Shown here: positions 1 to 6,472 of the stretch, piece by piece
Position numbering within the stretch: position 1 is the first letter of the stretch
How the letters are laid out: every line of letters starts with the position of its first letter
Assembly (NCBI GenBank): GCA_027038775.1
Contig: JALWGP010000357.1
Span: forward strand, 1 to 23,315
Direction of reading: 5' to 3'
From: Sedimenticola sp.
Lineage (GTDB): Bacteria > Pseudomonadota > Gammaproteobacteria > Chromatiales > Chromatiaceae
DNA: 23,315 bases
Position numbers and translations under genes: made by a program
Notes under the pieces: model-generated
The model's input: the letters and a program-made list of their open reading frames with translations, nothing else
Databases searched by the model: none
Told to the model about the DNA's origin: nothing

Positions 1-32
1 GTCCGCCCGCGGCGCCGGCGCCGCGGGCGGAC
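1..32. repeat. Perfect 32-bp palindrome inside the glycerate kinase gene
   Basis: Bases 1-16 are the exact reverse complement of bases 17-32, with no spacer. All bases are G or C except the outermost AC/GT pair. It encodes the Gly/Ala-rich loop of glycerate kinase, so part of the symmetry may come from that motif in GC-rich codons. Confidence 0.85.
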
Positions 33-409
33 TGGGCGCCGGCCTGCTGCTCCTGGGCGCCCGCCTGGTGCCCGGCTTCGAGCTGATGGCGGAGCTCACC
101 GGTTTCGAGGAACGCTTCCGCCGACACCCATTCGACCTGGTGATCACCGGCGAGGGCCGTCTCGACGGGCAGAGCGCCCACGGCAAGGTACCGGTGGAGG
201 TGGCAAAAGTGGCGGCCCGCCACGGCGTGCCGGTGGTGGCGGTGGCCGGCGACGTGGCCCTTCCGGCGGAGGCGGCGGCTGCAATGGGCTTCCAGGAGAT
301 CCTGGCCCTCGGGAACGACACCCTGCCGGTGGAACGGCGCATGGCAGAGGCGGAGCGGCTGCTGGCCGGGACCGTCGCCACGCTGGTCGGCCGCCGCTGG
401 AACCCGTAG
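2..409 (+). CDS. Glycerate kinase, C-terminal part (5' end outside window)
   Basis: The open frame runs in from the left edge, so only about the last 135 residues are present. Glycerate kinase type 1 (GarK/GlxK) phosphorylates D-glycerate with ATP in the cytoplasm and feeds it into glycolysis or photorespiratory-type salvage. The family signature is visible: a Gly/Ala-rich GAGAAGGLGAGL stretch at the start of the fragment, then DLVITGEGRLDGQSAHGKVP, which is the typical glycerate kinase GEGxxDxQSxxGKxP motif, then a hydrophobic VPVVAVAGDV strand. The end at TAG 407-409 gives a normal-looking C-terminus. The next gene is convergent and starts 80 bp away, so operon partners would lie to the left of the window. 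The codons at the window edge lie in a perfect 32-bp palindrome. The family is clear; GarK and GlxK cannot be separated here. Confidence 0.88.
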   Translation, partial: SARGAGAAGGLGAGLLLLGARLVPGFELMAELTGFEERFRRHPFDLVITGEGRLDGQSAHGKVPVEVAKVAARHGVPVVAVAGDVALPAEAAAAMGFQEILALGNDTLPVERRMAEAERLLAGTVATLVGRRWNP

Positions 410-489
410 GAGGCCCGCCCGCGGGCCGAACTCCAAACCCATTCGCGGCGAGGGCGCTGCTCCTGCATCCTGCGTGGGCAGGCCGAACC

Positions 490-1356
490 TCAGGCCATGC
501 CCGCTTTGCCGTGCCAGTAGCCGCTGCAGCCGCCCACCGGCATGAGCTTCTCCAGGTCCGCGGCCCCGTCCCCCTCCAGCGCCCGGCGGAAGGCCTCCAC
601 GATGCGACCGGTGTGATGGGCCTGGGGACTGACGCGCAGCAGCCCCACCCCGATCCCGCGCGCCGCCTCCACCTCGGGCAGCAGGTTGCAGGTGAGCGCC
701 GACTGGGTCTGGATGCCGTTCACCGCCAGGAAGGCCTCCCCCTCCTGGGTGCGCAGGGTGAAGCCATCGGGATGGTCCAGGCAGCGGTACTGGCAGTCGT
801 CCTTGGGCAGGTCGTAGGCGCGCGCGGTGTAGCAGCGCGCGGAGAAGGCCAGCGGCATGCGTCCCCAGGCGAAGAGTTCGGTCTCCAGCCCTTCCGGCTG
901 CTCCGCCACCACGGCGGCGATGGTCTCGCGGTCCAGCTCCACCGGTGGCACCCACCGCTTCAGTCCGCGCCGCGCCAGCACCTCCAGGGCGCGGGGGTTG
1001 TAGAGGTTGGCCGTGGGACCGGCGACGAAGGGCTGACCCGCGGAGGAGAGGAGCTGCACCGCCGCCATGTCGTTGGCCTCCACCAGGAACTCGCCGTTGC
1101 CGCAGATGCGGCGCAGGGTCTTGAGCTCGGACTCGGCCTCCAGCAGCGCCAGGGTGGAGAGCACCACCTCCTTGCCGGCGTCGGCCAGGCGGCGGGCCAC
1201 GGCCATCCAGTCGTCGAAGCGGAAGCTGCGCCGCTTGGAACAGACGGTCTCGCCCAGGTAGACCACATCCACCGGCCAGGTGGCCGCCTCCTCGTAGAAC
1301 CGGTGCAGGGTCTCCGCCGGCCAGTAGTAGAGCACGGGTCCCAGGGTGATCTTCAT
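490..1356 (-). CDS. ubiV: O2-independent ubiquinone hydroxylation protein UbiV (U32 family)
   Basis: UbiV forms a heterodimer with UbiU that, with UbiT, hydroxylates the ubiquinone ring without oxygen, probably using prephenate as the hydroxyl source. The 288-residue protein starts MKITLGPVLYYWP and matches E. coli UbiV (YhbV) along its whole length, including VVYLGETVCSKRR and VLSTLALL. The four cysteines that bind the 4Fe-4S cluster in UbiV are present: C39, C175, C188 and C192 (ARCYTAR...DDCQYRC). It lies 10 bp downstream of ubiU on the minus strand, third in the yhcC-ubiU-ubiV operon. The lipid-binding partner UbiT is not in the window. The gene is probably under the FNR box at 3395-3408. 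The name is secure from the sequence and from its neighbour. Confidence 0.95.
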   Translation of the reverse strand: MKITLGPVLYYWPAETLHRFYEEAATWPVDVVYLGETVCSKRRSFRFDDWMAVARRLADAGKEVVLSTLALLEAESELKTLRRICGNGEFLVEANDMAAVQLLSSAGQPFVAGPTANLYNPRALEVLARRGLKRWVPPVELDRETIAAVVAEQPEGLETELFAWGRMPLAFSARCYTARAYDLPKDDCQYRCLDHPDGFTLRTQEGEAFLAVNGIQTQSALTCNLLPEVEAARGIGVGLLRVSPQAHHTGRIVEAFRRALEGDGAADLEKLMPVGGCSGYWHGKAGMA

Positions 1357-1366
1357 GGCCGCCTCT

Positions 1367-2362
1367 TCACTGCCAGGTCCGGTGGTAGGCGCCCAGGGTG
1401 GTCTGCTGCCCCTCGGAGACCAGCCCCAGGGCCTGCATCCACTCCGCTTTCGGCCGGAACTGCTCCGGCGCCGCCAGGCAGGCGTCGATGGCCTGGCGCC
1501 AGACCCGGGTCACCTGGCGCACGTAGGCGGGGCTGCGCTGACGCCCCTCGATCTTGATGGCCGCCACCCCCGCGGCATGGAGCCGCGGCAGCAGGTCCAG
1601 GGTGTTGAGGCTGGTGGGCTCCTCCAGGGCGTAGTAGGTCTTGTCGAAGGCCTGGTAGCGCCCCTTGCAGATGGTGGGATAGCCCGCCTTCTCGCCCTGC
1701 CCCACGCGGTCCACCAGCACACCGCCGAGGCGCGTCTCCAGCCCGCGGGCCGTCTCCTCGTAGCGCACCTCCCCCGCCGGCGAGCAGCAACCGTGGGTGT
1801 TGGGCGACTGGCCGGCAGCGTAGGAGGAGAGCAGGCAGCGTCCCTCCACCATGATGCAGAGGCTGCCGAAGCCGAACACCTCGATCTCCACCGGCGAGTG
1901 TGCCAGCAGGTGCTCCACCTGGCTCATGGAGAGCACCCGCGGCAGCACCGCGCGCGTGATGCCGAACTGCTCGTGGTAGAAGCGCAGCGCCTCGTAGCTG
2001 GTGGCCGAGCCCTGCACCGAGAGGTGCAGCTTCAGCTGCGGATAGCGGCGGGCGGCGTAGTCGAGCACCCCCAGGTCGGCGGCGATGAGGGCGTCCACCT
2101 CCAGTTCGGCGGCGCGGTCCACCGCCTGCTGCCACTGTTTCCACCCCTGCGGCCGGGGATAGGTGTTGAGGGCCAGGTAGACCTGGCGGCCGCGGCCGCG
2201 CACGTAGTCCAGCCCCTCGGCCAGCCTGCGGTCGTCGAAGTTGAGCCCGGCGAAGTTGCGCGCGTTGGTCTGGTCTTTGAAACCGAGGTAGACCACGTCG
2301 GCGCCTTCGTCGATGGCCGCCTTGAGGGAGGGAAGATTGCCTGCGGGACAAACCAGCTGCAT
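1367..2362 (-). CDS. ubiU: O2-independent ubiquinone hydroxylation protein UbiU (U32 family)
   Basis: UbiU is the partner of UbiV in anaerobic ubiquinone synthesis in the cytoplasm. The 331-residue protein starts MQLVCPAGNLPSLKAAID and has the U32 family core FGFGSLCIMVEGRCLLSSY. Cluster cysteines are present at C169, C176, C192/C193 and C232, which matches the positions known in E. coli UbiU (169, 176, 193, 232). The former annotation as a peptidase or collagenase is a family label only. It begins 24 bp after yhcC and ends 10 bp before ubiV, so the three are almost certainly co-transcribed. This route lets ubiquinone be made during nitrate respiration, and the nap operon sits about 6 kb away in the same window. 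Confidence 0.95.
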   Translation of the reverse strand: MQLVCPAGNLPSLKAAIDEGADVVYLGFKDQTNARNFAGLNFDDRRLAEGLDYVRGRGRQVYLALNTYPRPQGWKQWQQAVDRAAELEVDALIAADLGVLDYAARRYPQLKLHLSVQGSATSYEALRFYHEQFGITRAVLPRVLSMSQVEHLLAHSPVEIEVFGFGSLCIMVEGRCLLSSYAAGQSPNTHGCCSPAGEVRYEETARGLETRLGGVLVDRVGQGEKAGYPTICKGRYQAFDKTYYALEEPTSLNTLDLLPRLHAAGVAAIKIEGRQRSPAYVRQVTRVWRQAIDACLAAPEQFRPKAEWMQALGLVSEGQQTTLGAYHRTWQ

Positions 2363-2386
2363 GATCGTCGTCGAAGCGTGAGAGGA

Positions 2387-3361
2387 TTAACGGGAATTGG
2401 CGATGGCGGCCATCGGCGGCTGCAACCGGTCTCCCTGACGGGCGTCCAGCGCCTCCAGCCGGCGGGTGATGGCGTTGAGCACCCGCCACTTCCAGGAACA
2501 CCACTGCGGCGCCAGGAGAATCCGCTCGGCCGCGGTACCGGTGAGGCGATGGAAGACCACCTCCCCGGGCGTTCGGCGCACCATCTCCACCACCGTCTCC
2601 ACGTAGTGGTCGAACTCCAGGGGCTCGTATTCGCCGCGGCGCCACTGGTTGGCCAGCAACGTGCCTTTCACCACGTGCAGGGGATGGATCTTGAGGCCCT
2701 CCACCCCCAGTTCCAGCACCCGTTCCAGGCTGAGCAGGCTGTGGTCGGCCACCTCGCCCGGCAGCCCCACGATGAGGTGGGTGCAGACGGGCAGGCCACG
2801 ATCATGGGCACGCGCCACGGCGTCCCGGTACTCGGCGAAGCCGTGGCCGCGGTTGACCCTGTCCAGGGTCTCGTCGAAGGCCGACTGCAGCCCCAGCTCG
2901 AGCCACACCTCGTGGCCCCGCTCCCGGTACCCCGCCAGCAGGTCCAGCACCTCGTCGGGCACGCAGTCGGGGCGGGTGCCCACCGACAGGCCCACCACGT
3001 CGGGTTCGGAGAGCGCCTGCTCGTAGAGCCGGCGCAGCTCGGCCACGTCGCCGTAGGTGTTGGTGTAGGCCTGGAAGTAGGCGATGAAACGACGCGCCCC
3101 GGTGCGGCGGGCGAGTACCGCGCGCCCCGCCTCGACCTGGGCGGCGACATCGGGCTCCCTGCGTGCGTTGGGACTGAAGGAGACGTTGTTGCAGAAGGTG
3201 CAGCCGCCCCGCCCCTTGCTGCCATCCCGGTTGGGGCAGGTGAAGCCGGCGTTGATGGCGATCTTGTGCACGCGCTCGCCAAAGCGGGCCAGCAGATACT
3301 GTCCCAGCGTGTGGACGCGACCGGAAAGCACCGACTGCCGGAATGTGCTGCTCGAAGCCAT
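2387..3361 (-). CDS. yhcC: Radical SAM protein YhcC (TIGR01212 family)
   Basis: This 324-residue protein matches the YhcC/TIGR01212 radical SAM family along its length. Recognisable stretches are HKIAINAGFTCPNRDG, GRGGCTFCNN, VGLSVGTRPDCVPDEVLDLL, EVWLELGLQ and KIHPLHVVKGT. The cluster cysteines have the family's unusual wide spacing, C-x10-C-x2-C (first Cys near residue 42), instead of CxxxCxxC. The substrate is not known. It leads the operon yhcC-ubiU-ubiV, and an FNR box lies 34 bp before the start. No Shine-Dalgarno sequence precedes the ATG, and the predicted transcription start falls within a base or two of it, so translation may be leaderless. A GTG at codon 11 (3331) is an alternative start. 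The link with ubiUV suggests an anaerobic role, which is inference. Confidence 0.9.
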   Translation of the reverse strand: MASSSTFRQSVLSGRVHTLGQYLLARFGERVHKIAINAGFTCPNRDGSKGRGGCTFCNNVSFSPNARREPDVAAQVEAGRAVLARRTGARRFIAYFQAYTNTYGDVAELRRLYEQALSEPDVVGLSVGTRPDCVPDEVLDLLAGYRERGHEVWLELGLQSAFDETLDRVNRGHGFAEYRDAVARAHDRGLPVCTHLIVGLPGEVADHSLLSLERVLELGVEGLKIHPLHVVKGTLLANQWRRGEYEPLEFDHYVETVVEMVRRTPGEVVFHRLTGTAAERILLAPQWCSWKWRVLNAITRRLEALDARQGDRLQPPMAAIANSR

Positions 3362-3366
3362 GCGGC

Positions 3367-3372
3367 TTTATG
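3367..3372 (-). promoter_or_regulatory. Probable -10 element for yhcC-ubiUV
   Basis: CATAAA on the minus strand matches TATAAT at 4 of 6 positions and is correctly placed after the FNR box. No -35 is needed for a class II FNR promoter. It puts the transcription start at about 3360, essentially on the ATG at 3361. Confidence 0.5.
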
Positions 3373-3394
3373 TCACAAAACCACCGGCGCCTGG

Positions 3395-3408
3395 TTGACC
3401 TCGATCAA
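3395..3408 (-). promoter_or_regulatory. FNR/ANR-type box upstream of yhcC-ubiUV
   Basis: The plus strand reads TTGACCTCGATCAA, which matches the FNR consensus TTGAT-N4-ATCAA at 9 of 10 positions. Its centre (3401.5) is exactly 32 bp from the centre of a CATAAA -10 hexamer on the minus strand, which is the spacing of a class II activated promoter (site at -41.5). Confidence 0.75.
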
Positions 3409-3422
3409 ATTGGCAAGGGGCG

Positions 3423-3650
3423 TCAGCGGTCCGGTTTGAGGTTGGGCAGGTCGGCCCGCCCCATCACGTGGAGAACGATGCCGCCACCAATGAAAAAGAC
3501 CACCGAGGCGGAGAAGGCGGCCACTGCCGGACTCTGTCCCCCCCGGGTCCAGCCGAACCAGGCCGCCGCGGCGACACAGGCCACCGCCGCCAGGTAGAAA
3601 CAGTAGGCAAAGAACACCGAAACACGCTGGTATCTGTTGGGCCGGGCCAT
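3423..3650 (-). CDS. Small two-helix membrane protein, unrecognised
   Basis: The 75-residue product starts MARPNRYQRVSVFF and has two hydrophobic segments, roughly residues 11-32 (VSVFFAYCFYLAAVACVAAAAW) and 42-62 (VAAFSASVVFFIGGGIVLHVM), joined by a short loop with RGGQSP. It is therefore probably an inner-membrane protein with both ends on the same side. A good ribosome site (GAGGCGAGG) directly precedes the ATG. It lies downstream of the sulfur globule genes on the same strand, but the terminator at 3694-3730 separates them. It ends before the yhcC promoter region. I do not recognise a family. The ribosome site and membrane-helix composition support a real gene. Confidence 0.65.
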   Translation of the reverse strand: MARPNRYQRVSVFFAYCFYLAAVACVAAAAWFGWTRGGQSPAVAAFSASVVFFIGGGIVLHVMGRADLPNLKPDR

Positions 3651-3693
3651 CCTCGCCTCTCTCGGTTCACGTCGGAACAGGGATTCTCACACG

Positions 3694-3730
3694 AAAAAAC
3701 GCGCAGTCCAAGAACCGGACTGCGCGTTTT
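3694..3730 (-). terminator. Intrinsic terminator after the coiled-coil sulfur globule protein gene
   Basis: A perfect 14-bp inverted repeat (arms 3696-3709 and 3717-3730, core CGCGCAGTCC, 7-nt loop) ends on the minus strand in six T residues. It sits 26 bp downstream of the stop codon at 3756. The arms carry A/T runs on both sides, so it may work in both directions. Confidence 0.85.
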
Positions 3731-3755
3731 CCGGAAAAGGAAACCGAGCGGCTGC

Positions 3756-4394
3756 TCAGATGTCCTTGCGCTTGCGGGCGAACTCGGCGTGGCGAGCCTC
3801 CATCTCGGCGCGACGGGCTTCCATCATCTTCTCCATCTCGGCGCGCTGGGCCTCCATCTGCTTCTCAAACTCAGCGCGACGGGCTTCCATCTCCTTCTCC
3901 ATCTCGGCACGACGGGCCTCCATCTCCTTCATGATCTCCTCGTGGCTCTTGAAGCCGGGAAACTCGGGAGCCTCGAAGGAAGCGGGCATGGCCTGGGGCG
4001 CCGGGGGCTGGAACTGCTTGAACAGCTCGGCCCGCTGCTTGGCGAAGGCCTCGGCAGCCTTGCGCTGGGCCTCGATGGCCTTGGCGTACTGCTCCTGGGC
4101 CGCCTTGCGCTGCTCGTCGCTCATGGCAGGAGCGACGGGCGCCACGGGGGCGTAGTAGGGAGCATAACCATAATAGTAGGGAGCGTAGTAGTCGTAGTAA
4201 CGGTTGTAACCATAACCATGGCCACGGGCATCACCACGGGCACGCACGTTCATGTTGAAGTCGAAGTCGCCGAACATGTCGCCCAGGAAGTCACCGAAGC
4301 CGTCATCGTTCCAGCTGTCGCCCCACCAGGCGGAAGCGGAAGCCGATGCAGCGGCCAGGACGGCGGCGGCGCCGATTTTCGCGATCTTTTTCAT
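3756..4394 (-). CDS. Sulfur-globule-family secreted protein with coiled-coil tail
   Basis: This 212-residue exported protein has a 22-residue signal peptide ending ASASASA before WWGDSW. An Asp/Phe/Gly stretch follows (residues 25-47), then the Gly/Tyr-rich block [11 protein letters not shown] (60-70) and [13 protein letters not shown] typical of sulfur globule proteins, which coat periplasmic sulfur stores in Chromatiaceae and related thiotrophs. From about residue 92 it turns into a charged Ala/Gln/Glu/Arg helix, and residues 158-201 are four tandem 11-residue repeats of the type [11 protein letters not shown]. The tail is absent from the paralog at 4488-4844 and is unusual for small Gly/Tyr-rich globule proteins. 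AAGGAG lies 8 nt before the ATG. The family is assigned from composition and motifs; the role of the tail is unknown. Confidence 0.75.
   Translation of the reverse strand: MKKIAKIGAAAVLAAASASASAWWGDSWNDDGFGDFLGDMFGDFDFNMNVRARGDARGHGYGYNRYYDYYAPYYYGYAPYYAPVAPVAPAMSDEQRKAAQEQYAKAIEAQRKAAEAFAKQRAELFKQFQPPAPQAMPASFEAPEFPGFKSHEEIMKEMEARRAEMEKEMEARRAEFEKQMEAQRAEMEKMMEARRAEMEARHAEFARKRKDI
3792..3923 (-). repeat. Four tandem 33-bp coding repeats (11-residue hendecads)
   Basis: The units encode [33 protein letters not shown] and [11 protein letters not shown] (residues 158-201 of the sulfur globule-type protein). A degenerate fifth unit, [11 protein letters not shown], ends the protein. Methionines, or Met/Phe, recur at 3- and 4-residue spacing, fitting a long coiled coil. 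Confidence 0.85.
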
Positions 4395-4442
4395 CTCTCA
4401 CACTCCTTGGGGAATAAGGTGTTGCACGACCAGTCCGAAAGG

Positions 4443-4477
4443 AAAAAACGGGGCATACCCGAAAGCATGCCCCGTTT
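4443..4477 (-). terminator. Intrinsic terminator between the two sulfur globule protein genes
   Basis: Arms 4446-4456 (AAACGGGGCAT) and 4467-4477 are perfectly complementary with a 10-nt loop, and the minus-strand transcript ends in six U residues. It begins 11 bp after the stop of the upstream gene. Only about 48 bp separate it from the next start, so the downstream gene needs either read-through or a very compact promoter. Confidence 0.85.
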
Positions 4478-4487
4478 CCTCACATCC

Positions 4488-4844
4488 TTACTTGGCGGGA
4501 GCTGCAGGCGCCTGAGGAGCCTGGGGAGCAGCAGGAGCGCCGTAGGGAGCGCCATAAGGAGCGCCGTAAGGAGCAACCGGCGGATAAGGCGCGTAGGGGT
4601 AGCCGTAGGGGCCGTAGTAGTCGTAGTAGCGGTTGTAACCGTAACCCCGGCCGTAACCGCGGCCGCGGCCGGACATGTTCATGCCGAAGTCGAAATCACC
4701 GGCACCGTCGCCCCAACCGTCCCAGGCGTCGTCCCAGGAGCGGTGACCCCAGCCGTCGTTGTCCCAGGGACCCCACCAGGCGGAAGCAGAAGCGGAAGCG
4801 GCAACCAGAGCTGCAACGGCAGCAACCTTGATCATTTTTTTCAT
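4488..4844 (-). CDS. Sulfur-globule-family secreted protein
   Basis: The preferred start is the ATG at 4844, giving 118 residues, because GGAG lies 6 nt before it. An in-frame ATG at 4856 has no ribosome site, and its own sequence contributes to that GGAG. The protein has a 22-residue signal peptide [22 protein letters not shown] before [10 protein letters not shown], then Asp/Trp/Gly-rich sequence, a [20 protein letters not shown] stretch, the shared [11 protein letters not shown] block and a Pro/Tyr/Ala tail with repeated APYGAPYG. This matches sulfur globule proteins, small structural proteins that form the coat of periplasmic sulfur globules. It is a clear paralog of the 3756-4394 product, sharing signal peptide, N-terminus and central block but lacking the coiled coil. 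It has its own upstream promoter candidate and its own terminator, so it is probably the more strongly expressed of the pair. Confidence 0.82.
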   Translation of the reverse strand: MKKMIKVAAVAALVAASASASAWWGPWDNDGWGHRSWDDAWDGWGDGAGDFDFGMNMSGRGRGYGRGYGYNRYYDYYGPYGYPYAPYPPVAPYGAPYGAPYGAPAAPQAPQAPAAPAK

Positions 4845-4914
4845 CGGATTCTCCATTTCAGTGGAACTTTAGGTTTATGTCACGACGATGGGGCAGGCCC
4901 GTCATCTGCAAATC

Positions 4915-4943
4915 AGTATTTCAGTTTTTGCTAATATTGTGAA
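4915..4943 (-). promoter_or_regulatory. Candidate sigma70 promoter for the sulfur globule protein gene
   Basis: On the minus strand TTCACA (-35, 5 of 6 matches) and AATACT (-10, 4 of 6) are 17 bp apart. The start would be near 4908, giving a leader of about 60 nt to the ATG at 4844. Local AT-richness contrasts with the surrounding DNA. Confidence 0.45.
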
Positions 4944-4954
4944 GTGCTTTTATT

Positions 4955-4978
4955 CTATCGACCCAAAATTGTCGATAG
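4955..4978. promoter_or_regulatory. Inverted repeat CTATCGAC-N8-GTCGATAG, candidate operator
   Basis: Two perfect 8-bp arms flank an AT-rich 8-nt spacer (ccaaaatt). It lies between the divergent sulfur globule gene and the M16 operon, centred about 58 bp upstream of the predicted sulfur globule transcription start. No T-run follows, so it is not a terminator. The cognate regulator is unknown. Confidence 0.45.
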
Positions 4979-5104
4979 CTTTGATTATTGCCATGCCACA
5001 TACAGGGAGATGGCGAGGAGGAAGGCGTCGTGGAGGGTGCTAGAATCCGCAAGCACCAGCCTAACACACGAGCACCTCGTTCATACAGGAGTGCCGATCA
5101 GCGC

Positions 5105-6472
5105 ATGCCCACCCGTCACCTCCCTCACAGGCTGAAGACCCTTTTTCTGCTGCTTCCACTTTCCCTCCTGGCGGGAGCGATAGCGGCAGAGCCGGAGATC
5201 ACACGTTTCCGGCTGGAGAACGGTCTCACGCTCGTGGTCGTGGAAGATCACGCCAGCCCCACTTTCGGTCTCTCCGTGGTCTACGGGGTGGGTTTCCGCC
5301 TCGAGCCGAAGGGCCGCACCGGCTTCGCCCACCTCTTCGAGCACATGATGTTCGAAGGCACCCCCAGCGCCCCCAAGGGCACCTTCGACCGGGTGGTGGA
5401 AGGCGGTGGCGGCGTGCTCAACGGCTCCACCCGTTACGACTACACCAACTACATCTCCACCGCGCCCGTCTCGGCCCTCGAGCCCGTCCTCTGGCTGGAA
5501 GCAGACCGCATGCGCCACCTGGACTTCTCCGAGGAGAACCTGCAGAACCAGAAGGACGTGGTGAAGGAGGAGATCCGCGTCAACGTGAAGAACCGGCCCT
5601 ACGGCCTCTTCTTCTGGACCGACCTGGCGGCGCTGGCCTTCGACCGGTGGGAGAACGCCCACGACGGCTACGGCTCCTTCGGGGACCTGGACCGGGCCAC
5701 GGTGGAGGAGGTGAAACAGTTCCACGACACCTACTACGTACCCAACAACGCAGTGATCGCCGTGGTGGGCGACGTGGACCCAAAGCAGGTCCGCACCTGG
5801 GTGGAGAAATACTTCGGCACCATCCCGCCCGGCAAGGTGCCCCCCCGCCCCGACGTCTCCGAAACACCCAACACCGCGGAGCGGTTCCTGCGGCAGACCG
5901 ACGCCCACGCCACGGTACCGGCGCTGGCGGTGGGCTGGAAGATGCCGCCGCCCCACAGCCCCGACTACTTTCCCCTGGCGGTGACGGCCAGCCTGCTCCT
6001 CGACGGCGAGGCCAGCCTGCTCCACCAGGAGCTGGTGAAGCAGGAACAGACCCTGCTCGAGATCTCGGGCGGCCTCAACTGGCCCCTGGGTGACGCCCTC
6101 ACCAACGGCGGCCCCTCCCTGCTGGTGGCCTTCGGCCTCTACAAGCCGGGGAAACCGGCCCGCTACAGCGTGGGGGTGATGCAGCGGGTCATCGACGAGC
6201 TGGCAAGAAAGGGACCGGATCCCCGCCGGCTGGAAGCAGTGAAGACCAAGATGAAGGCCGACTTCTACAAGACCCTCGCCCGCTCGATCCGGCGGGCCGA
6301 CTACCTGGCCGTGACCCAGCTGCTCTGGGGGGACGCCGCCATGGTGGAGAGGTACGGCGAACGCATCGACGCCGTCACCGCCGACGACGTGAAACGGGTG
6401 GCGGCCCGCTATCTCACGCCGGAGAACCGCAGCTGGATCGACCGCCAGGTGGCGAAGGGGAAAGGGTCATGA
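5105..6472 (+). CDS. Periplasmic M16 zinc metallopeptidase (active subunit)
   Basis: The start at 5105 (MPTRHLPHRLKTLFLLLPLS) is chosen because it begins a clean signal peptide ending about residue 28 (AIAA/EPE); the longer frame from 4988 adds non-homologous sequence. The ribosome site is weak (GGAG 13 nt upstream). The 455-residue product is a pitrilysin/insulinase-like M16 peptidase. Zinc ligands are in the inverted motif HLFEH (H76, E79, H80), and E156 in VVKEEIRVNV is the third ligand at the usual spacing. The second M16 domain follows at about residues 210-390. M16B enzymes work as pairs of an active and an inactive subunit forming a chamber for peptides, and the next gene is that inactive partner (4-bp overlap). 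The substrate is unknown. Confidence 0.92.
   Translation: MPTRHLPHRLKTLFLLLPLSLLAGAIAAEPEITRFRLENGLTLVVVEDHASPTFGLSVVYGVGFRLEPKGRTGFAHLFEHMMFEGTPSAPKGTFDRVVEGGGGVLNGSTRYDYTNYISTAPVSALEPVLWLEADRMRHLDFSEENLQNQKDVVKEEIRVNVKNRPYGLFFWTDLAALAFDRWENAHDGYGSFGDLDRATVEEVKQFHDTYYVPNNAVIAVVGDVDPKQVRTWVEKYFGTIPPGKVPPRPDVSETPNTAERFLRQTDAHATVPALAVGWKMPPPHSPDYFPLAVTASLLLDGEASLLHQELVKQEQTLLEISGGLNWPLGDALTNGGPSLLVAFGLYKPGKPARYSVGVMQRVIDELARKGPDPRRLEAVKTKMKADFYKTLARSIRRADYLAVTQLLWGDAAMVERYGERIDAVTADDVKRVAARYLTPENRSWIDRQVAKGKGS

Noticed and set aside
412..427. GGCCCGC-CC-GCGGGCC hairpin after glycerate kinase
   Set aside because: The loop is only 2 nt and there is no T-run on either side, so a terminator call is not supported.
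511..3439. Long plus-strand open frames opposite ubiV, ubiU and yhcC
   Set aside because: They are antisense shadows of well-identified genes; the GC-rich codon bias leaves stop-free opposite frames, and the translations are low-complexity His/Gln/Arg/Gly.
4988..5104. Upstream start for the first M16 peptidase
   Set aside because: The extra 39 residues are non-homologous and would bury the signal peptide.
4944..5135. Plus-strand frame of 63 codons upstream of the M16 gene
   Set aside because: No ribosome site, no recognisable sequence, and it overlaps the inverted repeat and the start of the M16 signal peptide.
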